A stretch of DNA of 64,000 nt from positions 1 to 64,000 of the forward strand of contig PBMR01000017.1 in assembly GCA_002722735.1 (NCBI GenBank). The letters are read 5' to 3'. How positions within the stretch are numbered: position 1 is the stretch's first letter; each line of letters begins with the position of its first letter. This stretch comes from Methanobacteriota archaeon (GTDB lineage Archaea > Thermoplasmatota > Poseidoniia > Poseidoniales > Thalassarchaeaceae). Below the pieces are notes generated by a model. It made no database searches, was not told the DNA's origin, and worked only from the letters and a program-made list of their open reading frames with translations. A program made the position numbers and the translations under genes. Below, piece by piece: positions 48,573 to 60,256 of the stretch.

Positions 48573-50441
48573 GTGGCATGGAAGGGACTCTCCCCCTACC
48601 TCAGGGCGCTCGAGGACAAGGGCGAGTTGCTGAGGGTGAGTCATCCCGTCGATGTCAGGTTCGAAGCGGGGTGCATCGCTGACCGCCTCGTGAAGCGTGG
48701 GGGGCCCGCAGTAGTGTTCGATCAACCCCGCCTCGAGGACGGCAGCATCAGTAGGTTCCCCCTAGTGATGAACCTCTACGGAACCAGAGAGCGCACCAAC
48801 ATGGCCCTCGGAGTCGAGCGCCCCCGCGAGATTGGCGAGCGCATGGTCAGGCTGATGAAACCGGACATCGGAAGCCTCGTGATGTATCCATGGAGGGGGC
48901 TCAATCTTCTGAGGGAAGCCATGTCGATGGCCCCGAAGAAGGTCTCGAAGGGGGCGTGCCAGCAAGTCAGGATCGAAGACCCGGATGTCACCCGTCTTCC
49001 GATTCCGACGACTTGGCCGTTTGACGGCGGGCCGTTCATGACCCTCCCCCTCGTTGTGACCTCCGACCCCCAGACCGGCGAACACAACATGGGGGTCTAC
49101 CGCAGTCAGGTCTACGGTCCCACCGAGGTCGGCTTGCACTGGCAGACCCACAAGCACGGAGCCGACCACGCCGATGCCTCGGACGGCAGGATGCCGGTCT
49201 CCATCTGCTTAGGTGGGCCCCCGGAGGTCATGTTCAGCGCAATCTCGCCACTGCCTGACAACCTGCCGGAGTACGAGTTCGCTGGGCTGCTGTCCCGCAG
49301 AAGCCTCAGGATTGCGAAGTGCCTGACCAACGACCTTTGGGTACCCGCCGAGTGCGACTTCGTCATTGAAGGCTACACCATGCCCAGTGAGACGCGTCTG
49401 GAGGGGCCCTTCGGGGACCACTTCGGTCACTACTCGCTGGAGAGGCAGTACCCAGTGATGCATGTCACCGCGATAACGCACAGGAAGGACCCCAGCATCC
49501 CGATGACGATAGTCGGGGTTCCCCCGATGGAGGATGGGTACATCGGTGAGGCGATCAGCGAGGCCCTCCTTCCAGTCCTCAGATTCCAGCACAGGGACGT
49601 CGCAGACCTCTTCCTGCCGCACGAGACCGGTTTCCACAACCTAGCGATACTCGCCTCCAAGCAGCGTTACCCGCGGCAGGCACGCAAGACCGCCCTAGGC
49701 CTCCTTGGCGCGGGGCAGATGATGTTCCAGAAGGTCATCGTGGCAGTCGACGAGGATCACCCAGTCAGGGATCTCGAGGCTCTTCTGGACGCTTTGGATA
49801 CCAAGGTCAGGGTACCCGATGGCTTGGTCTTCCTCGAAGGCATGGTCGCAGACACGCTTGCGCACGCAGCCCCTTGGGAGAACGTCCACACGAAGCTGCT
49901 CATCGATGCCACGACCCCCGCCTCCGGTGACCCGCAGGGCGAGGTGGAGCAACTCAAGGCCAGCGACTCGCTTGCGATCTCAGCATCGGCCATAGACGGA
50001 ATCGAGCAAGCCAGGATGCTGCGGCCGTCGATGATGGTGGTGACGACCAACATCCGGGGTGGGCCGAAGCCCGAGGAGAGCATGGAGGAGCCGGACGAGT
50101 TCCTCGCCGCTCAGCAGCGCCAGCGGATTGCCTCGGTATGCGACATCATCTGGGGTCTGGAAGGGGCGAGGGGGCTGCGCTGGCTATTCATCACCGACGC
50201 TGATGCCGATCTGGATAGCGAGAACTGGCGCAGGCGTCTGCTTTGGCAACTCTTCTGCCGCTTCGACGTGGGACGGGACCTGCACTTCGATGAGGGCAAT
50301 CGAAGGGTTGCTTGGGACGCGACTGCGCCCATCCCCTCCAACGACGGCCCGCTTCCAGTTCGCCGTTGGCCCGCAGTCACCCTGCACGACCCCGAACTGG
50401 TACAGAGGGTCGATCACTGGTTGGCCGAGGTGGGCTACTGA
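48573..50441 (+). CDS. ubiD: UbiD-family decarboxylase
   Basis: Start taken as GTG (VAWKGLSPYLRALEDKGELLRV); QVRIEDPDVTRLPIPTTWPFDGGPFMTLPLVVTSDP; ETRLEGPFGDHFGHYS. Confidence 0.88.
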   Translation: MAWKGLSPYLRALEDKGELLRVSHPVDVRFEAGCIADRLVKRGGPAVVFDQPRLEDGSISRFPLVMNLYGTRERTNMALGVERPREIGERMVRLMKPDIGSLVMYPWRGLNLLREAMSMAPKKVSKGACQQVRIEDPDVTRLPIPTTWPFDGGPFMTLPLVVTSDPQTGEHNMGVYRSQVYGPTEVGLHWQTHKHGADHADASDGRMPVSICLGGPPEVMFSAISPLPDNLPEYEFAGLLSRRSLRIAKCLTNDLWVPAECDFVIEGYTMPSETRLEGPFGDHFGHYSLERQYPVMHVTAITHRKDPSIPMTIVGVPPMEDGYIGEAISEALLPVLRFQHRDVADLFLPHETGFHNLAILASKQRYPRQARKTALGLLGAGQMMFQKVIVAVDEDHPVRDLEALLDALDTKVRVPDGLVFLEGMVADTLAHAAPWENVHTKLLIDATTPASGDPQGEVEQLKASDSLAISASAIDGIEQARMLRPSMMVVTTNIRGGPKPEESMEEPDEFLAAQQRQRIASVCDIIWGLEGARGLRWLFITDADADLDSENWRRRLLWQLFCRFDVGRDLHFDEGNRRVAWDATAPIPSNDGPLPVRRWPAVTLHDPELVQRVDHWLAEVGY

Positions 50442-51397
50442 TGGGAGCCAAGGAGATCCTTGAGTTCGTGAGGGTGGAGCACACGCTGTTCTCGCTTCCC
50501 TTCGTGCTGATTGGCTACGTGCTGGCAGACAAGGAATTCGGGTCCGAGAGCATGGACCTCGTCTTGATTATCATCGCAGCTATCGGTGCTAGGGGCCTTG
50601 CGATGGCTCTGAACAGGATTGTCGATCGAGACATTGACGGAGAGAATCCGCGTACTGCTGCGAGGCATCTACCATCCGGGACCATGTCGGTGCAGGCCGC
50701 TTGGATTCTCGCTGGAGCATTTCTGGGAATGCTTCTGTTCGCTGCATGGAGATTGAACGAGGTCGCTCTGAAGATGGCTTGGCTGCCGGTTCTGGCCTTC
50801 GTAATCTACCCGTACACCAAGAGGGTGTCTTGGATCTGCCACTTCTGGATAGGGCTGTGCCTAGCACTCGCCCCGGCAGGGGCATGGGTCGCCATAGCCG
50901 CGGACACCCATGGCTGGGCTGCAATCACTGGAATGCTGGATGGGCGGACAGGTTTTCTGTGGTATCCCGAGCTATTCTTCATCTCGTTCGGAGTGGCGCT
51001 TTGGATCACCGCGTTCGACATCAATTACGCCCTGATGGACGAGGATGTCGATCGCGAGCAGGGGATTCGCTCCTTCCCGGCGATACACGGCCAAGTGGCT
51101 ACCATGTGGCTGAGTGTGGCTCTGACCATAGGCTGGTTTGCTTGCTTCGTGCTGACGGGACTGCATGACTTCACGGGCACACGTAGCTTCCGCTCCTCGC
51201 TCTGGGTCCCGTCTGTGGTGCTGATGGCGCTTGTCAACGTCTTCGTGATGACAAAGGGGGCGCAGGCTGCAGCGAGGTCTGACGAGGCGATGGGGGGCTA
51301 TCAGAAGGCCCTCTTCCGAGCTTCCATGCTCACTGGATGGGTTTTGTTATCTAGTCTCATGATCGTAGAGCATTACAACGATGGGATGCTGGATTGA
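50441..51397 (+). CDS. ubiA: UbiA-family prenyltransferase
   Basis: LAMALNRIVDRDIDGENPRTAARHLPSG; second DxxxD (DINYALMDEDVDREQGIRSFPAIHG); polytopic; TGATG overlap with ubiD. Confidence 0.9.
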   Translation: MGAKEILEFVRVEHTLFSLPFVLIGYVLADKEFGSESMDLVLIIIAAIGARGLAMALNRIVDRDIDGENPRTAARHLPSGTMSVQAAWILAGAFLGMLLFAAWRLNEVALKMAWLPVLAFVIYPYTKRVSWICHFWIGLCLALAPAGAWVAIAADTHGWAAITGMLDGRTGFLWYPELFFISFGVALWITAFDINYALMDEDVDREQGIRSFPAIHGQVATMWLSVALTIGWFACFVLTGLHDFTGTRSFRSSLWVPSVVLMALVNVFVMTKGAQAAARSDEAMGGYQKALFRASMLTGWVLLSSLMIVEHYNDGMLD

Positions 51398-51406
51398 GGT
51401 TATACG

Positions 51407-53683
<2,277 letters not shown>

Positions 53684-53708
53684 AGGCAAATGAGCACCGC
53701 GAGTAGCC

Positions 53709-54698
53709 ATGGCCGACTACTCGCGGGATGACTTCGACCTCCCTGTCGAGGATTACGACTTCTCGGCTGCTGGTGACGTGAGTTCTCTGATCGATCAGAT
53801 GGGACGCGCGGGTGGTTTCACGGCAACCAAGCTCGCTCGTGCTCGCGACATCCTGCGCGAGGCAATCGACAAGGTCGACCAGGACGGTGTGCTCAACTGG
53901 ATCTCCTTCCCAGCATGCCTGTGTGCCACCGGCACGCGTGGCTTCTTCATCGAGGCGCTCAAGCGCAAGGCGTTCAACGTGGTAATCACGACCTGCGGCA
54001 CCCTCGACCACGACATCGCCCGTACTTACCGCGATTACTTCCATGGCGATTTCGACCTCGATGACGTCGCCTTGGGAGAGGAGGGGCTCAACCGATTGGG
54101 CAATGTCGTCATCCCCAACGACTGCTACGGCGAGATACTAGAGCAGGTTGTGCTCCCATGGTTGGAGGAAATAGAAGCGGGGCGCTCTACTGCATCTGGT
54201 ACGAACCCTTGGCTGGGCTTCGGCTCAGTGGAGCTCTGCTGGGCCATGGGGGATCGGATCGAGGACGAGTCTTCTCTACTCCACTGGATTGCCAAGCACC
54301 GAATCCCGATGGTCGTCCCAGGCCTGACCGACGGATCGGTCGGGTCTCAGTTGTTCATGCACAGGCAGAGGAATCCCAATTTCATGGTTGATGTCTTAGC
54401 GGACGAACAGGTGCTTTCCGACCTGACTTGGACTGCCAAGGAGAGCCATGGACTGATGGTTGGGGGCGGAATCTCGAAGCATCACGTGATTTGGTGGAAC
54501 CAGTTCAGAGGGGGGATGGACTCAGCGGTCTCGATCACCACTGCTGCCGAACACGACGGCTCCCTGTCAGGGGCACGCCTTCGCGAGGCGGTATCGTGGG
54601 GGAAAATCCGCCCCCAAGCACCTCAAGTCGTGGTCGAGGGAGAGGCCAGCGTCCTCCTCCCCCTACTGGGTGCGGATCTGTTCAATCATGCTGACTGA
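53709..54698 (+). CDS. dys: Deoxyhypusine synthase
   Basis: VITTCGTLDHDIARTY; GGGISKHHVIWWNQFRGGMDSAVSITTA. Confidence 0.95.
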   Translation: MADYSRDDFDLPVEDYDFSAAGDVSSLIDQMGRAGGFTATKLARARDILREAIDKVDQDGVLNWISFPACLCATGTRGFFIEALKRKAFNVVITTCGTLDHDIARTYRDYFHGDFDLDDVALGEEGLNRLGNVVIPNDCYGEILEQVVLPWLEEIEAGRSTASGTNPWLGFGSVELCWAMGDRIEDESSLLHWIAKHRIPMVVPGLTDGSVGSQLFMHRQRNPNFMVDVLADEQVLSDLTWTAKESHGLMVGGGISKHHVIWWNQFRGGMDSAVSITTAAEHDGSLSGARLREAVSWGKIRPQAPQVVVEGEASVLLPLLGADLFNHAD

Positions 54699-54750
54699 GT
54701 GGAAGAATTCCGGGGTAACGGCTAATAACGGACCTCATCTCGGCGGGCTC

Positions 54751-54933
54751 ATGTCAGTGAAGGACATGGTACAGAACATGATTAACGAGCTAACGGATGC
54801 CCTCGGCGATGCAGAGAAGCACGATGGCGGCAACAGCGCTGCCGGAACACGCGTGCGAAAGGTAATGCAAGCGGCCAAGGGAGCGGCCCAAGACGTCCGC
54901 GTCAAGGTTCAGGGTGACAAGAACACCCGCTGA
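54751..54933 (+). CDS. Hc1 (histone H1-like) family small basic protein
   Basis: MSVKDMVQNMINELTDALGDAEKHDGGNSAAGTRVRKVMQAAKGAAQDVRVKVQGDKNTR resembles the Hc1 N-terminal pattern (GNKAAxxRVR...). Confidence 0.6.
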   Translation: MSVKDMVQNMINELTDALGDAEKHDGGNSAAGTRVRKVMQAAKGAAQDVRVKVQGDKNTR

Positions 54934-54938
54934 TTGCA

Positions 54939-55619
54939 TCATTCGCTGCTTAGAGCTATCAGCTCCATCAGAGCTGTGCGCATCGGCACTATTGGATGCC
55001 ATCCGTCGCCACCCGCTTCGATGATTGCCTCGTGCAATGGTCCTAGGTCTGGTCTGTGAGAGGGGTTTGGGGCACCCTCTCGGACTGGGCTAGGAACGCC
55101 AGCGAGCGACTCCACAGTGTGAGAGTGGTGAACGGCGTTGAGATAGCGCTGCCACAGAAGCCCAATCTCGTCGATCACGTCCTTGTCCGCCCACGCCCTC
55201 CTACCACACACATCGATAGTGCCGTTGGCAGTCATCCCTCCCTCTTCCATAATCAGTATGGTCATAGCGTCGACGACATCCCTGACGTGGACCCAGTAAC
55301 TCGCTTTGGTATCACCGTGATGCTCTTCGGCCTCTTCCCGCTTGATCCCCTCGACCCAATCTCTGAGTATTTCCGTCCCCCACCCCCTGCCATCTGAGGG
55401 GAGGATCAGATCGTGTACGCGCACTACCAGCTTGGCATCCCCGTGAGGTGCATTACGGGGAATGATGACGATATCTCCGCTCGCGCCCCCTCCCAAGCCA
55501 ATTGTGACATCAGCCTCCCCTCTATCCTCAGCGAAGTCGGCGCCTGCACGTTGCAGACGATCTATGAGGGCATCTCGGAACCCGTCATCGACTCCGTCGA
55601 TGTGGATGACCCTGGGCAT
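54939..55619 (-). CDS. Degenerate NAD-epimerase/SDR-like protein
   Basis: VIHIDGVDDGFRDALIDRLQRAGAD...YWVHVRDVVDAMTILI...GTIDVCG; GxxGxxG and YxxxK not evident. Confidence 0.5.
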   Translation of the reverse strand: MPRVIHIDGVDDGFRDALIDRLQRAGADFAEDRGEADVTIGLGGGASGDIVIIPRNAPHGDAKLVVRVHDLILPSDGRGWGTEILRDWVEGIKREEAEEHHGDTKASYWVHVRDVVDAMTILIMEEGGMTANGTIDVCGRRAWADKDVIDEIGLLWQRYLNAVHHSHTVESLAGVPSPVREGAPNPSHRPDLGPLHEAIIEAGGDGWHPIVPMRTALMELIALSSE

Positions 55620-55627
55620 TCTACCAA

Positions 55628-56989
55628 CTAGGCTACGACCGTGGACTCAATACTGTTTGCTACGCTTTCGAGGATGTTGAGGGCCTCGCCGACTTCGTCG
55701 GAGGAGAAGGTAAGGCTCGGGCGCAGCCTGATGCTGTGCGTGCCTGAGTTGAGTACGTGCATGCCAGAGTCCAAGCAGATGGAGTTGAACTTGTTACGGA
55801 GCTCGGTGCTCGGCAGAGTGAAGGCGGCGAATAGTCCACGACCCCTGACGTTGCTGACAATCTCGTGAGCATCGTCAAGCTCTCCCAAGCCTGTCATCAG
55901 CTCGGTGCCGACCAGTTCGGCGTTCCTAACGAGTTCGTCTCGCTGAATGGCCTCCAGGATCAGGCGAGCGCGCACGAAGTCGGTGAGGTTGCCCCCGAAA
56001 GTCGAGTTGATCCTGCTTGAGACCTCGAAAACGTTGTCGTCGAACTCCTTGAGGCGGGTGCTTGCCATCAACCCGCAAACCTGCGACTTCTTCCCGAAGG
56101 CGATCATATCGGGCTCGACATCGGCATGCTGGTGGGCCCACATCCTCCCTGTAGCACCCATTCCAGTCTGGATCTCATCGAAGATGAGCAGGGCATCGAC
56201 CTCGTCGCAAACCGATCTCATGTCACGCAGGAATGAGTCGCGGAAGTGGTTGTCACCACCCTCGCCCTGGATGGGTTCCATGATGATCGCAGCCATCGTG
56301 TCGGGGTTCGATTCGGCATGGGACCTGATCGAGTCCAAAGTAGAGGTCTCACAGGCGTCCAATCGTGCGTTCTCAGAATCGTTCAGTGGGAAGTTTACCT
56401 TCGGGTTATCGAAGCGTGGCCAATCGAATTTAGCAAAGCGTGCAGTCTTAGTTGGATCGGTATTGGTTACCGATAGCGTATACCCAGAGCGACCGTGGAA
56501 GGCCTCCCTCAGGTGACCGATCGTCAGTTGTGACGACTTCTGGTGGTCATCCTCCCAATCGAACCCCCCTGATGTGTACATTCCCTTTGCCTCGCATTGA
56601 TGCGACTTCCAGTCCATCGCCGCCTTCATCGTGTTCTCGACAGCGAGCGCACCGCCGGAGACGAAGAAGTGCTGAGGCAGGTAAGAAGGCGCGGCGATGG
56701 TGCCGAAGGCATCCACAGCCTCCGCCATGGCCTCCGTATAGAGGTCCGAGTTGGCCACCTTGTTAACCGAGGCCCGGGCGAGTTCGTCCTTGGCCGCAAC
56801 CAAATCTGGGTGGTTCCAGCCGAGTGGGAGCGAGGCGAAGCAGGAGAACATGTCGAGAATGTCTCGTCCACTCTTGGAATCGTGGAAATGGCAGCCAGAA
56901 GACTTGTCCAAATCGATTACGAACCCATAGCCATCGGCAAGCATGTGACGACTCAAGGTGGAATGGACAAGGTCTGCTCCCAATCCCAT
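55628..56989 (-). CDS. lat: L-lysine 6-transaminase-like class III aminotransferase
   Basis: FFVSGGALAVENTMKAAMDWKS; EPIQGEGGDNHFRDSFLRDMR; LIFDEIQTGMGATGRMWAHQH; AFGKKSQVCG. Confidence 0.85.
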   Translation of the reverse strand: MGLGADLVHSTLSRHMLADGYGFVIDLDKSSGCHFHDSKSGRDILDMFSCFASLPLGWNHPDLVAAKDELARASVNKVANSDLYTEAMAEAVDAFGTIAAPSYLPQHFFVSGGALAVENTMKAAMDWKSHQCEAKGMYTSGGFDWEDDHQKSSQLTIGHLREAFHGRSGYTLSVTNTDPTKTARFAKFDWPRFDNPKVNFPLNDSENARLDACETSTLDSIRSHAESNPDTMAAIIMEPIQGEGGDNHFRDSFLRDMRSVCDEVDALLIFDEIQTGMGATGRMWAHQHADVEPDMIAFGKKSQVCGLMASTRLKEFDDNVFEVSSRINSTFGGNLTDFVRARLILEAIQRDELVRNAELVGTELMTGLGELDDAHEIVSNVRGRGLFAAFTLPSTELRNKFNSICLDSGMHVLNSGTHSIRLRPSLTFSSDEVGEALNILESVANSIESTVVA

Positions 56990-57070
56990 GTCGCCAGCGG
57001 TGTCGAGGCCTCACATCAACGTTCTCCGGGGCAGGCTTCGGAATAGGGACGCCGAAACAGCCCGGAAACG

Positions 57071-57195
57071 GGAAAAATCCAATTTCTGATAATGTAGCAA
57101 TAAATTAAACTAAAATTAATTTTCTAATTGAAAAATTAGGCTATAATAAAAATTTTCAATTGAATTATCAGTCTTTGTCATCGAATATTATAAGT
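57071..57195. promoter_or_regulatory. AT-rich, palindrome-rich intergenic island
   Basis: CTAATT-GAAA-AATTAG (57124-57139), AAAATTTT (57149-57156), TTCAATTGAA (57155-57164), TATTATAAG (57186-57194) in an otherwise GC-richer window. Confidence 0.6.
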
Positions 57196-57262
57196 GCTTC
57201 TCCATTCCCTCTACCTCTGGAGATAGCAGAGGGGGTGCACTCTACTTCCGGGAGGAAGAGAA

Positions 57263-57859
57263 ATGGTTGAGGACTACGAAATTCAGGAATTAATAGAGAG
57301 AGATGTGTATGTTGGAGAGAAACTCGTTGGCGTTATCGTCGGCGAGAGGTTCCATCCAAGGGACGAGTTCGTCAGATCCATGAGGATTCAGGTGGACGAG
57401 GGTGTTGCCAGCGAGTACATGCGCAAGGCGGCCGAGTGCGCACCGTTGGCCAAGGAACTGGTTCACAGCATCAGATCGGATGGCTGTGTGAGGCTGTCAA
57501 AGTCCATGAGGGAACTCCAGCGACGATGGAGGAACACGGTCAGGATCGAGAATCAGCTCTATGCCACAGACGAGCTGTTGGACCGGGCCGTGCTCGACAA
57601 CGATGGCATGGACATAGGCAACGTCGTCGACCTCGTCAAGATCAAGCGCACTTACAAGGGACTGCTGGTCAAGCCGCACTTCATGGTCAGATCTAGGCAC
57701 AATCTGCCAGAGGAAATCGTAGTTCCTTGCGGCCAGCTTGCCAGGACCACGGCCAGATTGGACGAGGTCATTCTCAAGTGCACGTTCTCGAGGATGATGA
57801 CCCTGCCTAGTTACCTGAAGTTGAACGAACTTCACCAAGACGACCGCGCTGTGACTTGA
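57263..57859 (+). CDS. Hypothetical protein with PRC-barrel-like C-terminal half
   Basis: 198 aa; NDGMDIGNVVDLVKIKRTYKGLLVKP resembles a PRC-barrel strand pattern. Confidence 0.55.
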   Translation: MVEDYEIQELIERDVYVGEKLVGVIVGERFHPRDEFVRSMRIQVDEGVASEYMRKAAECAPLAKELVHSIRSDGCVRLSKSMRELQRRWRNTVRIENQLYATDELLDRAVLDNDGMDIGNVVDLVKIKRTYKGLLVKPHFMVRSRHNLPEEIVVPCGQLARTTARLDEVILKCTFSRMMTLPSYLKLNELHQDDRAVT

Positions 57860-57900
57860 GTAGGCTTCAAATCATCAACCAGCGTGGCATTGCTGCTCAA

Positions 57901-57978
57901 GGGCGTGTAGCTTAGTTTGGCTGGAGCACCCGGCTGATAACCGGGAGGTCACAGGTTCAAATCCTGTCATGCCCACCA
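57901..57978 (+). tRNA. tRNA-Ile(GAU), CCA encoded
   Basis: GGGCGTGTAGCTTAGTTTGGCTGGAGCACCCGGCTGATAACCGGGAGGTCACAGGTTCAAATCCTGTCATGCCCACCA. Confidence 0.95.
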
Positions 57979-58051
57979 AATCACCTGCTGAATCGTGCCT
58001 CTGGCATCGATAAGAAGCATCATGAAGGTGTCGCGGTCCCCCTCTTTTCAA

Positions 58052-58981
58052 ATGCCGGTTCTGAGCGGGGCCTCAGGCGGGAACATAGCCGAGTCTCTGG
58101 CGGCAATCCTCGGGATGGAACACATCCAGTTGGAGAGCAGGAGGTTCCCGGACGGCGAGGCCTACGTCAAGGTCCCCTCGGAGGACATCGAATCACTCAG
58201 GTCAGAGGCGACAGTCCTGATCTCGAACACCTATCCGGACTCGGGAATCATGCAAACCGTTCTTCTTCTGGGTGCGATAAACGACGTTCGTCGTGGGGAC
58301 CTCGCTAACCTCAAGGGAGAGGGGGAACAGCGGATGGACGACGTCGGCCCTGGAGTGATCCTCGCAATTCCTTACTATGGCTATGCGCGTCAGGACAAGC
58401 GCTTCTCCCCGGGTGAGGCTGTGTCTGCTAGGATCATCGCGGGCGTCCTGACCGAGTGTTGCGATGGCATCGTAATCCTCGATCTCCACGCTCCAGAGGT
58501 CCTAGATGGAATGAACCTACCAATCGAGTTCGTGAGTTCGATGCCAGAGATCGCAGACAGACTGCGTAAGAACGTCGGCCCAGACTTCATCCTAAGCCCC
58601 GATAAGGGTGCGATATCCAGAGCCTCGGAGGTGGCTGGACTGATTGGGTGCGAGTTCTCGTATCTCGAGAAGACCAGGATCGATGCCCACACCATCGAAC
58701 ACACGCCGAAGGACCTCGATGTGTCCGGCAAAGTGGTCGCCATCGTGGATGACATGATCAGTACCGGGGGCACCATATGCCGGGCCAGCGACGCGCTTCG
58801 CCGACAAGGTGCCAAGGAGGTTCATGCCGCTTGCACGCACGGCCTGTTCACAGGTGGCGCTCTGTCACGTCTGGCCAATCACGTCGATGGCATCCATACC
58901 ACCGATTCCCTGCCCAATCCGAGGGCTAATGTGTCCGCGGCGCCGGCCCTCGCAAGAGGCGTGGGGAAGCTCATCGAATGA
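58052..58981 (+). CDS. prs: Ribose-phosphate pyrophosphokinase
   Basis: RRFPDGEAYVKV; IPYYGYARQDKRFSPGEAVSARI; VAIVDDMISTGGTI. Confidence 0.95.
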   Translation: MPVLSGASGGNIAESLAAILGMEHIQLESRRFPDGEAYVKVPSEDIESLRSEATVLISNTYPDSGIMQTVLLLGAINDVRRGDLANLKGEGEQRMDDVGPGVILAIPYYGYARQDKRFSPGEAVSARIIAGVLTECCDGIVILDLHAPEVLDGMNLPIEFVSSMPEIADRLRKNVGPDFILSPDKGAISRASEVAGLIGCEFSYLEKTRIDAHTIEHTPKDLDVSGKVVAIVDDMISTGGTICRASDALRRQGAKEVHAACTHGLFTGGALSRLANHVDGIHTTDSLPNPRANVSAAPALARGVGKLIE

Positions 58982-59072
58982 GCGTCCTGATGCAAGACGA
59001 TTCAATGAAGATACGCTGCGTTTATATCGGTCATGCCGTGCGGCGGCTTACCAAACACGAGGAGTCGTTCCA

Positions 59073-59453
59073 ATGAGTGTACACATAGCGTTCGAGACGC
59101 CCCAAGACGTCCAAGAGCAAGTCTACGAGATGGTCAAGAGTATCGGCAAGGACGGTCGCGGTCGGCTGAAGAAGGGTGCCAATGAGGTGACCAAGTCTGC
59201 CGAGCGCGGAACTGCCCAGATGGTCGTCATGGCCGAGAACGTGAACCCGGGCGAGTTGCTGGCCCACATTCCGATGATCTGCCGTGAGAAGGGCATCCCG
59301 TTCATCTACGTCGAAGACCAGGCGTACCTAGCAGAGGCGGCAGGCATGAGCTTGGGCACGCGTACGGCGGCCATCGCCGTCATGCAGGTTGAGAAGGACG
59401 GCATGGATCGCTTCAACGAGGTCAAGGGCCACTTCGAGACTCTGTCCTCCTGA
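59073..59453 (+). CDS. rpl7ae: Ribosomal protein L7Ae
   Basis: [48 protein letters not shown]. Confidence 0.97.
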   Translation: MSVHIAFETPQDVQEQVYEMVKSIGKDGRGRLKKGANEVTKSAERGTAQMVVMAENVNPGELLAHIPMICREKGIPFIYVEDQAYLAEAAGMSLGTRTAAIAVMQVEKDGMDRFNEVKGHFETLSS

Positions 59454-59479
59454 AAAACCCGAAAGAGCGAGGAAGCAAG

Positions 59480-59716
59480 ATGGCGACTGAATCATGGCCC
59501 GCTCAAGTCGTTGAGGTCGTCGGGCGCACCGGCCTGACCGGGGAGGCCACTCAAGTCAAGGTCCGGGTCATGGACTCCAACAACCCCCGGGACATAGGGC
59601 GCATCATCACAAGGAACGTCCTCGGACCTGTAAGAGAGCCAAAAGACGGGAGACCGGGGGACATCCTGATGCTCAGGGACACCGGTCGCGAGGCACGCCG
59701 GCTCGGTTCGCGATGA
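59480..59716 (+). CDS. rps28e: Ribosomal protein S28e
   Basis: [26 protein letters not shown]...[25 protein letters not shown] pattern. Confidence 0.95.
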   Translation: MATESWPAQVVEVVGRTGLTGEATQVKVRVMDSNNPRDIGRIITRNVLGPVREPKDGRPGDILMLRDTGREARRLGSR

Positions 59717-59725
59717 GGCGATCGA

Positions 59726-59917
59726 ATGCCGGAGCAGAGAATCTGCAGCTTCACGCACGAGGAGATAGAGCCGGGCACCGGCATGATGTTCGTCAAGCGT
59801 GATGGCAGCGTGTTCTGGTTCAAGAACAGCAAGGCGCGCAAGAATATGCTCAAGCTCAAGCGCAATGCGCGTCGCCTCAAGTGGACGCGTCGCTACGTGA
59901 AAGGCGGCATCAAGTGA
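59726..59917 (+). CDS. rpl24e: Ribosomal protein L24e
   Basis: CSFTHEEIEPGTGMMFVKRDGSVFWFKNSKARKNMLKLKRNARRLKWT. Confidence 0.95.
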   Translation: MPEQRICSFTHEEIEPGTGMMFVKRDGSVFWFKNSKARKNMLKLKRNARRLKWTRRYVKGGIK

Positions 59918-59918
59918 T

Positions 59919-60206
59919 TCAAGGGGCGCCTCCGCCCTCCTCCCACCAATTCGGCTTGGAGAACCGGTCAGTATCGTGGGGCTGTCCGTCCTGATGCTTC
60001 CAGCAGTACTCCGTTGACCTATAGGACAGGGAGTAGCATCCTTCAAAATGGCATGTCCGAAGCTGTTGTGCTGATTTCTCCGATTTCGGTACAACTTGCT
60101 TCTCGGGGTCGGTGATACTGCCTTCGTTGAAAAATTGGTCCAGTAGCCAATAGATTCCAAAGGCCGCCATTATTGCTAGATCACATCCGGTATCCCCAAT
60201 GCTCAC
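59919..60206 (-). CDS. Small hypothetical protein with C-x4-C-x10-C-x2-H zinc-finger-like motif
   Basis: CHFEGCYSLSYRSTEYCWKH; hydrophobic N-terminus. Confidence 0.55.
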   Translation of the reverse strand: MSIGDTGCDLAIMAAFGIYWLLDQFFNEGSITDPEKQVVPKSEKSAQQLRTCHFEGCYSLSYRSTEYCWKHQDGQPHDTDRFSKPNWWEEGGGAP

Positions 60207-60256
60207 GGGGTTTGGTGTTGGAGTGAATGCTTCAAGATTGGGCCGTCATCGAGCTT

